24,927 nucleotides of DNA, taken from a virus. Within the stretch, counting starts at the first letter, position 1, and every line of letters begins with the position of its first letter. Location: positions 1 through 24,927 of the IMG/VR virus record IMGVR_UViG_3300012984_000363; one strand, written 5' to 3'. The position numbers and the translations under genes were made by a program. The notes below the pieces were generated by a model. The model did not search any database and was not told the DNA's origin. It saw only the letters and a list, made by a program, of their open reading frames with translations. Below, piece by piece: positions 1 to 6,891 of this stretch.

Positions 1-165
1 GCGATGTTCGGTCACCTCGACGTAAACCGGGTCGAGCTTGGAGCGGCCTTCACGCGCCTCGCCTGGTGGCGGCAGCTCGGTGTAGAGGCCGACGAAATGC
101 CGCGACAGAGCGCAGATGCACTCACCAAGCAGGCCAGGGAATTCGGGCGACGCGCGCGAAATCAC
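1..165 (-). CDS. Partial CDS at left edge, unknown function, downstream of holin-like gene
   Basis: An open frame of 55 codons starts at a GTG (165-163) and runs off the window, so only the N-terminus (VISRASPEFPGLLGE...) is visible. The start is set by a textbook ribosome-binding site, AGGAG (plus-strand CTCCT at 173-177), 7 nt upstream. The GTG also overlaps the TGA of the preceding small ORF as GTGA. It is the last visible gene of the minus-strand late operon, two genes after the holin-like protein, so a lysis or late accessory role is possible by position only. No family is recognised from the 55 residues, which include a Pro-rich stretch (TELPPPGEAREGR). The existence of the gene is well supported; its function is unknown. 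Confidence 0.62.
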   Translation of the reverse strand, partial: MISRASPEFPGLLGECICALSRHFVGLYTELPPPGEAREGRSKLDPVYVEVTEHR

Positions 166-263
166 GGGCCAGCTCCTAGCGCTTCTTCCCGGTCCGCGAC
201 GCCGCAATCAGCCAAAGCAGCAAGGCAGCTCGCCAGTACCAAGGCGCATCGCGCACGGGTCAC
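162..263 (-). CDS. 33-aa ORF with possible lipobox (candidate small lysis-cassette lipoprotein)
   Basis: GTG-started ORF of 33 codons. Its GTG (263-261) overlaps the TGA of the holin-like gene, and its TGA (164-162) overlaps the GTG of the next gene; both junctions are GTGA. This two-sided coupling is the main reason to call it. The product starts with Thr-Arg-Ala-Arg and a short hydrophobic run containing LASC, which fits a lipoprotein box, and a second Cys follows seven residues later. Rz1-type spanins are small lipoproteins next to holins, so that role is possible, but the hydrophobic core is short and nothing resembling an Rz partner is visible. A GGGGG stretch about 5 nt upstream is a weak ribosome-binding site. 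It could be a chance ORF. Confidence 0.4.
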   Translation of the reverse strand: MTRARCALVLASCLAALADCGVADREEALGAGP

Positions 264-499
264 GGCGCCCCCGTTGGCTCTTTGCCGACGACTTCGGCGA
301 CCTTGGCCGAGACCTGCGCATTCACCTGGTCGGTGTGCCCCCATGCGTTCACGAATTGCGCAGCGCCAGCGATGACGGCAGCGGCCGCGAGCTGCAGCTC
401 GGCCGGCAACTTGACGACATATTGCGAGAGCGCGCCGAGTAGCGCGACTGCCACGGTGACGGCGAACGATGAGAGAAGCTTTTTTGTTCGAGGGGTCAT
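260..499 (-). CDS. Putative holin-like small membrane protein (79 aa)
   Basis: Start chosen at the ATG at 499 (MTPRTKKLLSSF...), which has AAAGGA about 9 nt upstream. An in-frame TTG six codons earlier lacks that support. The protein has a positively charged N-terminus (R4, K6, K7), a first hydrophobic segment at about residues 8-29, a short turn (KLPAE), a second Ala-rich hydrophobic segment at about 36-54, and a charged C-terminal helix. Two membrane spans in fewer than 100 residues at the distal end of a late operon is the usual picture of a class II holin, which permeabilises the inner membrane at lysis. The gene begins 14 nt after the tail-esterase gene. No endolysin is visible in the window. 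The call rests on topology and position; another small membrane protein is possible. Confidence 0.6.
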   Translation of the reverse strand: MTPRTKKLLSSFAVTVAVALLGALSQYVVKLPAELQLAAAAVIAGAAQFVNAWGHTDQVNAQVSAKVAEVVGKEPTGAP

Positions 500-513
500 G
501 CAGTGTTTTCCTT

Positions 514-2208
514 TCAAACCGCATTGAAATAGCCGAGCAGAGCCTGAAGGGACGGATTGGCTGCCCCGGGATAGTTCAGCGCCACGACGTTTCTAAGTTG
601 AGCCTTTAGCGTCTGGTAACGCAGGGCGCTCAATGCCGGGGCCCCACTTGAATCTGCTCTAAGCTGCGTCCAGAAGTCGAGCACATTGGCGTCACTCGGG
701 TTAGAGATGCCTGGGAAGTTGCCGCTCAGCAGCCCGCGAAATGCATACCCAATCGCCGCCTGTTGAGCACTTGGCAATGCCGCCGCTCCGCTAGCCTCCG
801 CAGTGAGCTGGGCAAAGAAGCTCAGCACCTCGCCATCACTCGGGTTGGCGACTAGGAACGAGTTCGCTGCGAGCGCGCGCCCAAGCATGGCGCGCATACT
901 GAGATACTGATCTGTGAGCAGCCTGATTAGTTCAGCCACCAGCACCGGATCCCAACGTAGGTACCCGCCCTCTGCCAAGTGGGTCCCGTCGATAGACAGC
1001 GACAGCGATGGATTCATGTCGGCTTGCGTGAGCACTTCGCCGACGTTGGCCAAGCGGTGCGCGAACGTGGGCCACGTAGCTTTTAGGTCCGCGTTGATTA
1101 TTTGGCGCGCAGCCTCGAATCTTGCATCCCCAAAAACGGCGGACAATGTGCACGCAATTACAAGGAATCCGTCCGCCATTCCGCGTCTGCACACCGACTT
1201 GTATGCAGGTAGGACGATTGCAGCTACTTGACTCGGCGTAAGCGTGCCCAGCCCAGCGGACACATCGTTAATCGAAATGCCCTGGCATACGAGAATGTTT
1301 TTTGGCCGAGCAGGGTCGTAGCGAGGGAGAGCATCGGAGAGGTAAAACGCTGGGATTTGATCCGGATTCGTCGTTCCCGTTCCAGCCGCCGCGACGTTGA
1401 GTGCGCGTGGCGGATTAGCCAACCCGTTCAGCGCAGTCTGCCAGGCTGGCCGCCATCCCGAGCCGACTGAATCGCCAAGAATTGTGACCGTCGACGCCGC
1501 AATCGGTGGATTGCCGACGGGCTTACTCAACAGGTACGCTTGGAGATCGCCTTGGTCGGCTGAGGACAAGGCCTGCGAATAAACCACGTATTGACTTACA
1601 GCTAAGTGCGAGTTCGCGTAGCCGGTCCACCTCCCAATCTGAAATGCGCTCAGTGTTCCCGCGGTGGGCGCGGTGGGGATCACCAGCGTTTGCGATACGC
1701 CGTTGATCGTAAGCCGAATCTCGAATTGTGTTGGCGTGCACGTGAGAAGTAGCGTGCATTCGGTGACGTTGTGTCCAGGCTGAATGCCAGTCAGCCCAGG
1801 AATAACCGCAGTGTATGCAGGAGACTGCAAGACGAAAGCCCCGCCCTGCATGTACATCGCAAGGTCGGTGCCTGCGGTATGCGTTGCATAGAACAGCGGC
1901 ATGGTCTGTTGTCCGCCACGTGATTGCCATGCGAGCGCGATCGTGCAGTTGTTCGCCGGCACCGGACTCGCCGGTGCTGGGAACACCATGAAGTTCGGAT
2001 CGCCCGAGTGAAAGTCGAGCGCAGCAGTCTCGCGCCATGGCCTCGCGTTTCCGCTCGCTGTGATATTCCCCGACAACGGCGCGGGCTGAGCGATCTGCGC
2101 AACGCGCCCATAAGGCACCGTCGCCACCGTCGTGCCGGCATCGGAGTACGCGGTTTGCCCTCCGTCGAGCCAGAGCGCTAGCCCAGCTAGCGCAGCGGGC
2201 GTGCTCAC
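514..2208 (-). CDS. Tail receptor-interaction protein: LamG-like domain + SGNH/GDSL esterase + C-terminal repeat module
   Basis: GTG start at 2208 (product ~564 aa) chosen because it overlaps the upstream TGA as GTGA, has a GGGGCAGG ribosome-binding site 7 nt before, and begins STPAALAGLALWLDGG, typical of LamG/ConA-like phage proteins. An in-frame ATG at 2265 would add 19 residues. About 1-230: LamG-like beta-sandwich (LALWLDGG, then hydrophobic strands). About 240-430: SGNH hydrolase with block I ILGDSVGSG (Ser247), block II Gly276, block III GISIND (Asn314) and block V DGTH (Asp407/His410), so all four SGNH signatures are present. This should be a carbohydrate O-deacetylase/esterase on the tail, trimming a capsular or LPS glycan. 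About 434-564 is a repeat module also found at the N-terminus of the upstream gene product. Substrate unknown. Confidence 0.85.
   Translation of the reverse strand: MSTPAALAGLALWLDGGQTAYSDAGTTVATVPYGRVAQIAQPAPLSGNITASGNARPWRETAALDFHSGDPNFMVFPAPASPVPANNCTIALAWQSRGGQQTMPLFYATHTAGTDLAMYMQGGAFVLQSPAYTAVIPGLTGIQPGHNVTECTLLLTCTPTQFEIRLTINGVSQTLVIPTAPTAGTLSAFQIGRWTGYANSHLAVSQYVVYSQALSSADQGDLQAYLLSKPVGNPPIAASTVTILGDSVGSGWRPAWQTALNGLANPPRALNVAAAGTGTTNPDQIPAFYLSDALPRYDPARPKNILVCQGISINDVSAGLGTLTPSQVAAIVLPAYKSVCRRGMADGFLVIACTLSAVFGDARFEAARQIINADLKATWPTFAHRLANVGEVLTQADMNPSLSLSIDGTHLAEGGYLRWDPVLVAELIRLLTDQYLSMRAMLGRALAANSFLVANPSDGEVLSFFAQLTAEASGAAALPSAQQAAIGYAFRGLLSGNFPGISNPSDANVLDFWTQLRADSSGAPALSALRYQTLKAQLRNVVALNYPGAANPSLQALLGYFNAV
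526..909 (-). repeat. Direct repeat copy B (128-codon module, C-terminus of the esterase gene)
   Basis: Encodes 128 residues that align without gaps to the module at 3171-3554. By hand count about 96 of 128 residues are identical. At DNA level the copies contain exact matches of 44 bp (755-798 with 3400-3443) and 29 bp (818-846 with 3463-3491), and a 44-bp match with one mismatch (543-586 with 3188-3231), all at a constant offset of 2645 bp. The match is in codon frame. Confidence 0.92.
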
Positions 2209-3572
2209 AGCGATACCTGCCCCAAATACTTCGAGGTGACAGCGGGTCGGATTGCTCCCGCCCAATCCGGCGCATTTGGTGTGTACACAACCGCAAACAC
2301 ACTGGCATTAGTCGGGGCTGATGCTCCGGGTGAGTTGTATATTCTAGTGTTTGTAGCGGTGTCGTTTCCTGCGTTACCCGTCTGCGTAACGGCACCAATC
2401 TTGGTTGTGTCGCTCGCGTTGTTCGAGCGCTTTATCTCCAGGATGTTCCAGTTGAGTGGATTGACAGTCACGCTCACGCCAGCAACGTTGGCATTCTTAT
2501 GGTAGAAACCCGTGGACGGCGCGGCACTTAGACAGCCGACGCGATTCCCAAACGCGGAATCGCCGTTGCCAAGGATGCACGCATCGCCCACCGTTGCTAA
2601 ATAGCGGAAGACGGCAAACACATAATAGGGAGTTGTGCCAGGCGCGGGGAGATTGATGCCATTCGTGATGAACAGGTCATCAATGCCATCACCAATCAGC
2701 TCGACGTTCCCATTAATTCCGATACCGATGATTGGTTGAGTGGTGCTGCTCGCGGTCGTCGCGTGCTTGCCATTGCCACTCTGATCCGTGAGCGCCGAAC
2801 ATGTCGCATCCCAATTGTTGCTCTGCACAGCGTTGCCAGCAGCCCAGACGAGGGAGGCACCGGTCCCAGCGCCGGTCAGCGCTACAGGCGTAGCTGGCGT
2901 AGGCTGGACACCTGTCATCGCCCACGTCGAGCCGCCGTCGAACGAGATGTCGAACGTCGCCGAGCCGATGGCTACCGTGCCAACGCTGGTGGCCTTTGTA
3001 CGAATGGGCACCGGTCGACCGACAACCGCTCCGGTAAGTGTCACCACGGTTGTCGAGGTATTTGTAGTGCCAGGGAGTAGTGTGCCGCCGTAGGTCAGAC
3101 CGAGATCGGACTGAAGCACTTGGTAAGCGCCAGGGAACAGCGACGCGAAGTTGATGGTGGTATAGGCTGCGAAATACCCGAGCAAATCCTGAAGGGACGG
3201 ATTTGCTGCCCCGGGATAGTTCAGCGCCACGCGAGACAGTAGCGCTTGCTTAAGCACCTGGTATCGCGCAGTCGGCAGCGCGGCCGCGCCGACTGCATCG
3301 GACCCGAGCTGAGCCCAAAAATCCAATACCTGTGCGTCGTTCGGGTTGGACACACCGGCATAGTTGCCGCTCAGGATTCCTCGGAACGCATACCCAACAG
3401 CCGCCTGTTGAGCACTTGGCAATGCCGCCGCTCCGCTAGCCTCGGAGCTCAGCTGATTGAAAAAGCTCAGCACCTCGCCATCACTCGGGTTCGCAACCAA
3501 GAACGAGTTGGCCGCGAGCGCAGCACGGAACAGCGCCCGCATGCCGATGTACTGCGCCGCGGAGATGGTCAC
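2205..3572 (-). CDS. Tail protein: N-terminal repeat module + LamG/ConA-like lectin domain (455 aa)
   Basis: GTG start at 3572, overlapping the TGA of the upstream gene as GTGA. Residues 7-134 are the Ala/Leu-rich module shared with the C-terminus of the next gene product. A Thr/Gly/Val-rich linker region follows (about 140-235; it contains DISFDGGSTW, a possible small beta domain). From about 250 there is a ConA/LamG-like domain marked by DQSGNGKHA, then GDGIDDLF and a YYVFAVFR strand; this pattern is common in phage tail proteins that bind glycans. No catalytic motif was seen. The protein probably sits at the distal tail with the esterase protein, one as a binding partner or alternative adhesin. 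Start, extent and lectin-type fold are fairly sure; the exact role is inferred. Confidence 0.8.
   Translation of the reverse strand: MTISAAQYIGMRALFRAALAANSFLVANPSDGEVLSFFNQLSSEASGAAALPSAQQAAVGYAFRGILSGNYAGVSNPNDAQVLDFWAQLGSDAVGAAALPTARYQVLKQALLSRVALNYPGAANPSLQDLLGYFAAYTTINFASLFPGAYQVLQSDLGLTYGGTLLPGTTNTSTTVVTLTGAVVGRPVPIRTKATSVGTVAIGSATFDISFDGGSTWAMTGVQPTPATPVALTGAGTGASLVWAAGNAVQSNNWDATCSALTDQSGNGKHATTASSTTQPIIGIGINGNVELIGDGIDDLFITNGINLPAPGTTPYYVFAVFRYLATVGDACILGNGDSAFGNRVGCLSAAPSTGFYHKNANVAGVSVTVNPLNWNILEIKRSNNASDTTKIGAVTQTGNAGNDTATNTRIYNSPGASAPTNASVFAVVYTPNAPDWAGAIRPAVTSKYLGQVSL
3171..3554 (-). repeat. Direct repeat copy A (128-codon module, N-terminus of the LamG-like gene)
   Basis: Partner of the copy at 526-909 in the same orientation, offset by 2645 bp. 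The encoded module consists of two full 48-residue units (residues 23-70 and 71-118 of the 455-aa product) that each start N-x-x-x-x-x-NP-[SN]-D and contain GAAALP, plus a truncated third unit starting NYPGAANPS. Confidence 0.92.
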
Positions 3573-3877
3573 CAGTACACCGACACCTTTTGCGCCGTGC
3601 TCGTGTTTTTGAGCCCGATCGCTTGGATATCGAATCGCTGTCCAACGAAAACCACGTCCAGCGTCACGTCAACGCCATCGAGCCCGGTAGCGACGAGCGT
3701 GCCGACCGCGCCGCAGATGATCCAGCGGCACGGCCGCCCCTCGGCGGGCGCTCCGAGACCTGGGATGTTGAGCTTTAGCGGGTCGTTCGCAAGAATATCG
3801 TAGTTTGCTGGCGCAGCCGTCCACGCTGTGCGGTACGCCGTCGATGATTGCTGCAGTTCGTTCTGTGCGGTTGCCAT
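3569..3877 (-). CDS. Small virion-associated protein of unknown function (102 aa)
   Basis: ATG start at 3877, eight nt after a GGAGGG ribosome-binding site that overlaps the end of the upstream ejection-protein gene. The TGA overlaps the next gene as GTGA. The N-terminus is polar and Gln/Ala-rich (MATAQNELQQSS). The rest alternates hydrophobic and polar residues in a way that suggests a small beta domain (IICGAVGTLVATGLDGVDV...VVFVGQRFDIQAIGL) and ends KVSVYW. Small beta proteins immediately upstream of tail-fibre or lectin genes often join the fibre to the tail, which is a reasonable guess here. No family was recognised and no catalytic motif is visible. Confidence 0.65.
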   Translation of the reverse strand: MATAQNELQQSSTAYRTAWTAAPANYDILANDPLKLNIPGLGAPAEGRPCRWIICGAVGTLVATGLDGVDVTLDVVFVGQRFDIQAIGLKNTSTAQKVSVYW

Positions 3878-3882
3878 GCTCG

Positions 3883-6800
3883 TTACCCTCCAAGGGTTTC
3901 CTGCGCCCCCGACTGTCGGGAGACTCCAATCTTGTTGAGTGATGCCGTCGTGCGGCCTGCCTTTGGCTGCGTGTCAACCTTGGCTTTCGCCGCCTGCATC
4001 GCGCCTACACGATCGATGAAAGCGCCCACCAGCGTCGGCTCTCCAGCGCCGTGCAGGTCCAAAAACAGGTCAAGCTGCAACCGATCGTTGAACGGCATGC
4101 GCTTGCCGGACTGGTCGAGCTCGCGGATTTTCTCCAGCGCCTTGAGCTGAACCTCGGCATAGAGCTCCGGGTACACCGCCTTCAGCGCGTCAACCTGCGC
4201 ATGGGTGACCGTGCCGCGGCGCAAGTCGTCGATGACGCTCAGCGGGTTAGCGACGGCAGACCACTTTTGCGCGAACTCGCGAATCTGCAGGTCGCTAGGG
4301 CTGAACTTGCGCGACGGCTGGAACATGGTCGGCGCAGCCGTCCCTGCCGGCAGCTGCGACTCCAGGTACTGCGCGCCGCGAGTTGCCGTGATGGTTGCCG
4401 CCTGAGTGAGTCGCGGCATCGTCTCTGCGCCTCCACCCATGGCCGACTGCATCGATGCACGCACGCCTGCGCCCATGTCGCGGTTCGCGTCTGCGAGTTC
4501 GGCAATGCGCTTCTCGTAGGCTGCGCGCAGGTCCTTGGACTTGCCCTGAAACGCCTCCACCGCAGCTGGCGTCACGAGGCGCTTGAGTGGTACCGCACTC
4601 GCGGTCCGGTCGAGTCCAGCGGCAGCGGCGGACGCGCGCGCCGTCGACTCTCGGAAGAATGCGCCGAGTCCAGACTCAATCTTGCCGTCCAGGTTATTCG
4701 CGAGCTTGTCGGCGAGCACGGCGAGCACGGCGCTCGAATGCTCGCGAATCGTCTTGTGCGCGAATGCTGAAGCAACCGCTCCGATCGGACCACCACCGAG
4801 CACACCAGCTGCAGCGCCCACGCCATAGTCGCTCGGTGACACGACTCGGTTGCCAAGGTTCTGCAGCTCGGCTGCGCCAGCAATGTCGGAGGCCAACAAC
4901 AGGTGGCGGAATTGCGTCTTGATTTGCTTGTACGCCTGCGCTGCTTTCTGGTCGAAGAATGTGGCTGCCTTGTCCGACGCTGCCTCGATCGATTCCTCGA
5001 GGATGCCGCGCGCACGCTCCAAATCTTTCAGGTTTGGCGGCGCCCCCTGCTGCGTGAGGTTCACACCGCGCTTGGCCTGATAAATCTGGTCGTCGAGCCC
5101 TTGGCGCAACCGCGTCAGGTCGGCAACGCTGACAGGTGTCTTGCCGGTCTTCGGCTGAACTAGCTTGCGCCCGTTGCCCTGTGGCACCGCCTCGAAACGC
5201 TGCGCCGCCATCTCGCGAATGTCGTTCACCAGCTGGCGCACCGGTGCCGCCTGAGCCGCAACAGACGATAGCGGGTGGCTTTCGAGCGGCGCGACTACCT
5301 CTTGCTCGATGCGGTCGGCGATGGCGTCGGCCTGTGGCGCAATCTCGGGGTGCGCCTCAAAAACCTTGTCCGTCTTTTCGCGGAAAGCGCCGAGCTTCGC
5401 CCCCGCTTCCTCCTTGGCTTTCAGCACGCGTGCGGAGAGTTCCTCTTGCGAGTCGAGCGCGCGGAACACTGGGGTTCCGTCGTCGAGCGTCACACCGCGC
5501 ACGGTGCGCGCCATGTCGTGCATGGTCTGTTCGGCTTGCTGCGCGTTGCGTCCGAGCTTTTTCAGCGTCGAGCCGCGCGCGCCCAAAGCCTTCGCAGTGC
5601 GCTCGTCGGCAAAGTCACGCAGGCCATTGGAGAAACGGCTCGGCGCAGCTCCGGCGCCTTCGGCAGCGGCATCAGTGACCAGGGCGCCCGCTTCAGGCGC
5701 TGCGGCCTCTCCGATGCTCACGGCGTCACGCCAGCTTTTCGCTGGCGCATTCGAGAGCGACACGTCTTGCGTAGTTTTGCTAATTACGTTGCCCTCTTCG
5801 TCGTAACGCACCACATCTGCGGCGATCGTCTTGTCACCGCGCTCAGCGGCGAGCGTCATTCGATGGCGCCCGTCCGCAACGGTTGCCGTTTCTGGGGAGC
5901 CGTCAAACTCGGGATAGATTTCGATTCGCGGTTTACCAAGCCGGTCAGCGCCATGCGGACCTTTCGCGGCATCGCTGCGCAGATATTTGAACGACTCATC
6001 ACGCATTGACGAACGATCGAAAGCACCCACGTTCACGTCGATAGGAACTGCCTGCGCAGGCGGTTCACCGAGACCACTCGCCACGTCCAGCGGCGCCTCG
6101 GCCTGCGCAGGCAACCGCGGTGAGTCGAGCGGCGTTGCCCCACGCGAACCGCGCCGCAGTAGCGCGCCGCCGCCGTGAGCGGCTAGCGAAACGCCACCGC
6201 CGAGCAGCGCACCCCAACCCATGGCCGCAATCAGCTTTTCGCCAGTCAGCGGAATGTTGTGGAGGTAGGCCTCCTCGCCAGCCTGCGCCTGGCCGTACGC
6301 GGCGCCCTCCAGTGCGCCTGTCGCCAGAGCACCCGACGCGCGCGCGGCAAGGCCCTCTCCGAGCGCTTTGGCGGCACCGGCGCCCAATGCCTTGGCACCG
6401 CCGGCAAGCGCTCCGCCGCCTGCCAGGGAGCCCGCCACGTTGCCAGCGAACGCGGTCGCCGGATTCAGCTCTGCTCGAGCGCGGGCGTTCTCGCCGTATT
6501 CCCGGCCGTAAGCCTCCGCGTTCCGGTCGCTGGTCGCCCCGCCCCAAAGTGCCGCGATGTTCTCGACAGTCTTTCGCCCGCTGATGTCCTTGAGCGGGTC
6601 GGCGTCGCCCCACAGGGCGGCGTTCGCTCGGAGCGGCAACGCGATCGGAGCCTGCGCGGCGTCAATGGCGCCAGCGGCTGCGGACTCCAAGCCCGTCTTG
6701 ATTTGGGCGCCCGTTGTTTGCGCTTTCTTGTCGCGCTCGTGCTGCGCGTACTCCTCGGCAGTGATCGCAAAGCGGTCGCCCTCGGCAATCTTCGCGGCGG

Positions 6801-6891
6801 CTGCAGAGGGGTCTGTTTTGAAGACATGCCCGTCCGCGTCGCGCAGGTACGCCTTCCCGTCCTTGACGAACGTGGGCGCCTTGTCACTCAT
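3883..6891 (-). CDS. Large ejection/internal virion protein with embedded ParB/Srx-like motif (~1002 aa)
   Basis: Start set at the ATG at 6891 (MSDKAPTFVKDGK), which overlaps the end of the upstream gene as ATGAGTGA; an ATG seven codons earlier (6912) is less natural. Visible parts: a small N-terminal region with KDGKAYLRDADGHVF; a long Gly/Ala-rich hydrophobic stretch at about 146-248 and a second at about 690-712, as expected for a protein that inserts into or lines a channel; a compact region at about 285-380 holding DGRHRMTLAAERG (340-352), a pattern seen in ParB and sulfiredoxin-like folds; long helical, coiled-coil-prone segments at about 425-680; and a helical C-terminus (ANPLSVIDDL... 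AVYPELYAEV) of a type seen in large phage DNA-ejection proteins. It is likely packaged in the head and delivered with DNA. Confidence 0.78.
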   Translation of the reverse strand: MSDKAPTFVKDGKAYLRDADGHVFKTDPSAAAAKIAEGDRFAITAEEYAQHERDKKAQTTGAQIKTGLESAAAGAIDAAQAPIALPLRANAALWGDADPLKDISGRKTVENIAALWGGATSDRNAEAYGREYGENARARAELNPATAFAGNVAGSLAGGGALAGGAKALGAGAAKALGEGLAARASGALATGALEGAAYGQAQAGEEAYLHNIPLTGEKLIAAMGWGALLGGGVSLAAHGGGALLRRGSRGATPLDSPRLPAQAEAPLDVASGLGEPPAQAVPIDVNVGAFDRSSMRDESFKYLRSDAAKGPHGADRLGKPRIEIYPEFDGSPETATVADGRHRMTLAAERGDKTIAADVVRYDEEGNVISKTTQDVSLSNAPAKSWRDAVSIGEAAAPEAGALVTDAAAEGAGAAPSRFSNGLRDFADERTAKALGARGSTLKKLGRNAQQAEQTMHDMARTVRGVTLDDGTPVFRALDSQEELSARVLKAKEEAGAKLGAFREKTDKVFEAHPEIAPQADAIADRIEQEVVAPLESHPLSSVAAQAAPVRQLVNDIREMAAQRFEAVPQGNGRKLVQPKTGKTPVSVADLTRLRQGLDDQIYQAKRGVNLTQQGAPPNLKDLERARGILEESIEAASDKAATFFDQKAAQAYKQIKTQFRHLLLASDIAGAAELQNLGNRVVSPSDYGVGAAAGVLGGGPIGAVASAFAHKTIREHSSAVLAVLADKLANNLDGKIESGLGAFFRESTARASAAAAGLDRTASAVPLKRLVTPAAVEAFQGKSKDLRAAYEKRIAELADANRDMGAGVRASMQSAMGGGAETMPRLTQAATITATRGAQYLESQLPAGTAAPTMFQPSRKFSPSDLQIREFAQKWSAVANPLSVIDDLRRGTVTHAQVDALKAVYPELYAEVQLKALEKIRELDQSGKRMPFNDRLQLDLFLDLHGAGEPTLVGAFIDRVGAMQAAKAKVDTQPKAGRTTASLNKIGVSRQSGAQETLGG

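Noticed and set aside
162-524. 120-aa minus-strand ORF starting at 524
   Set aside because: Only its last 33 codons (from the GTG at 263) fit the gene chain; the earlier part overlaps the holin-like gene in another frame and is Arg-rich.
1523-2398. 291-aa minus-strand ORF overlapping both tail proteins in another frame
   Set aside because: Its translation is Arg/His/Cys-rich and low in normal secondary structure pattern; the other frame has clear LamG-like and SGNH sequence.
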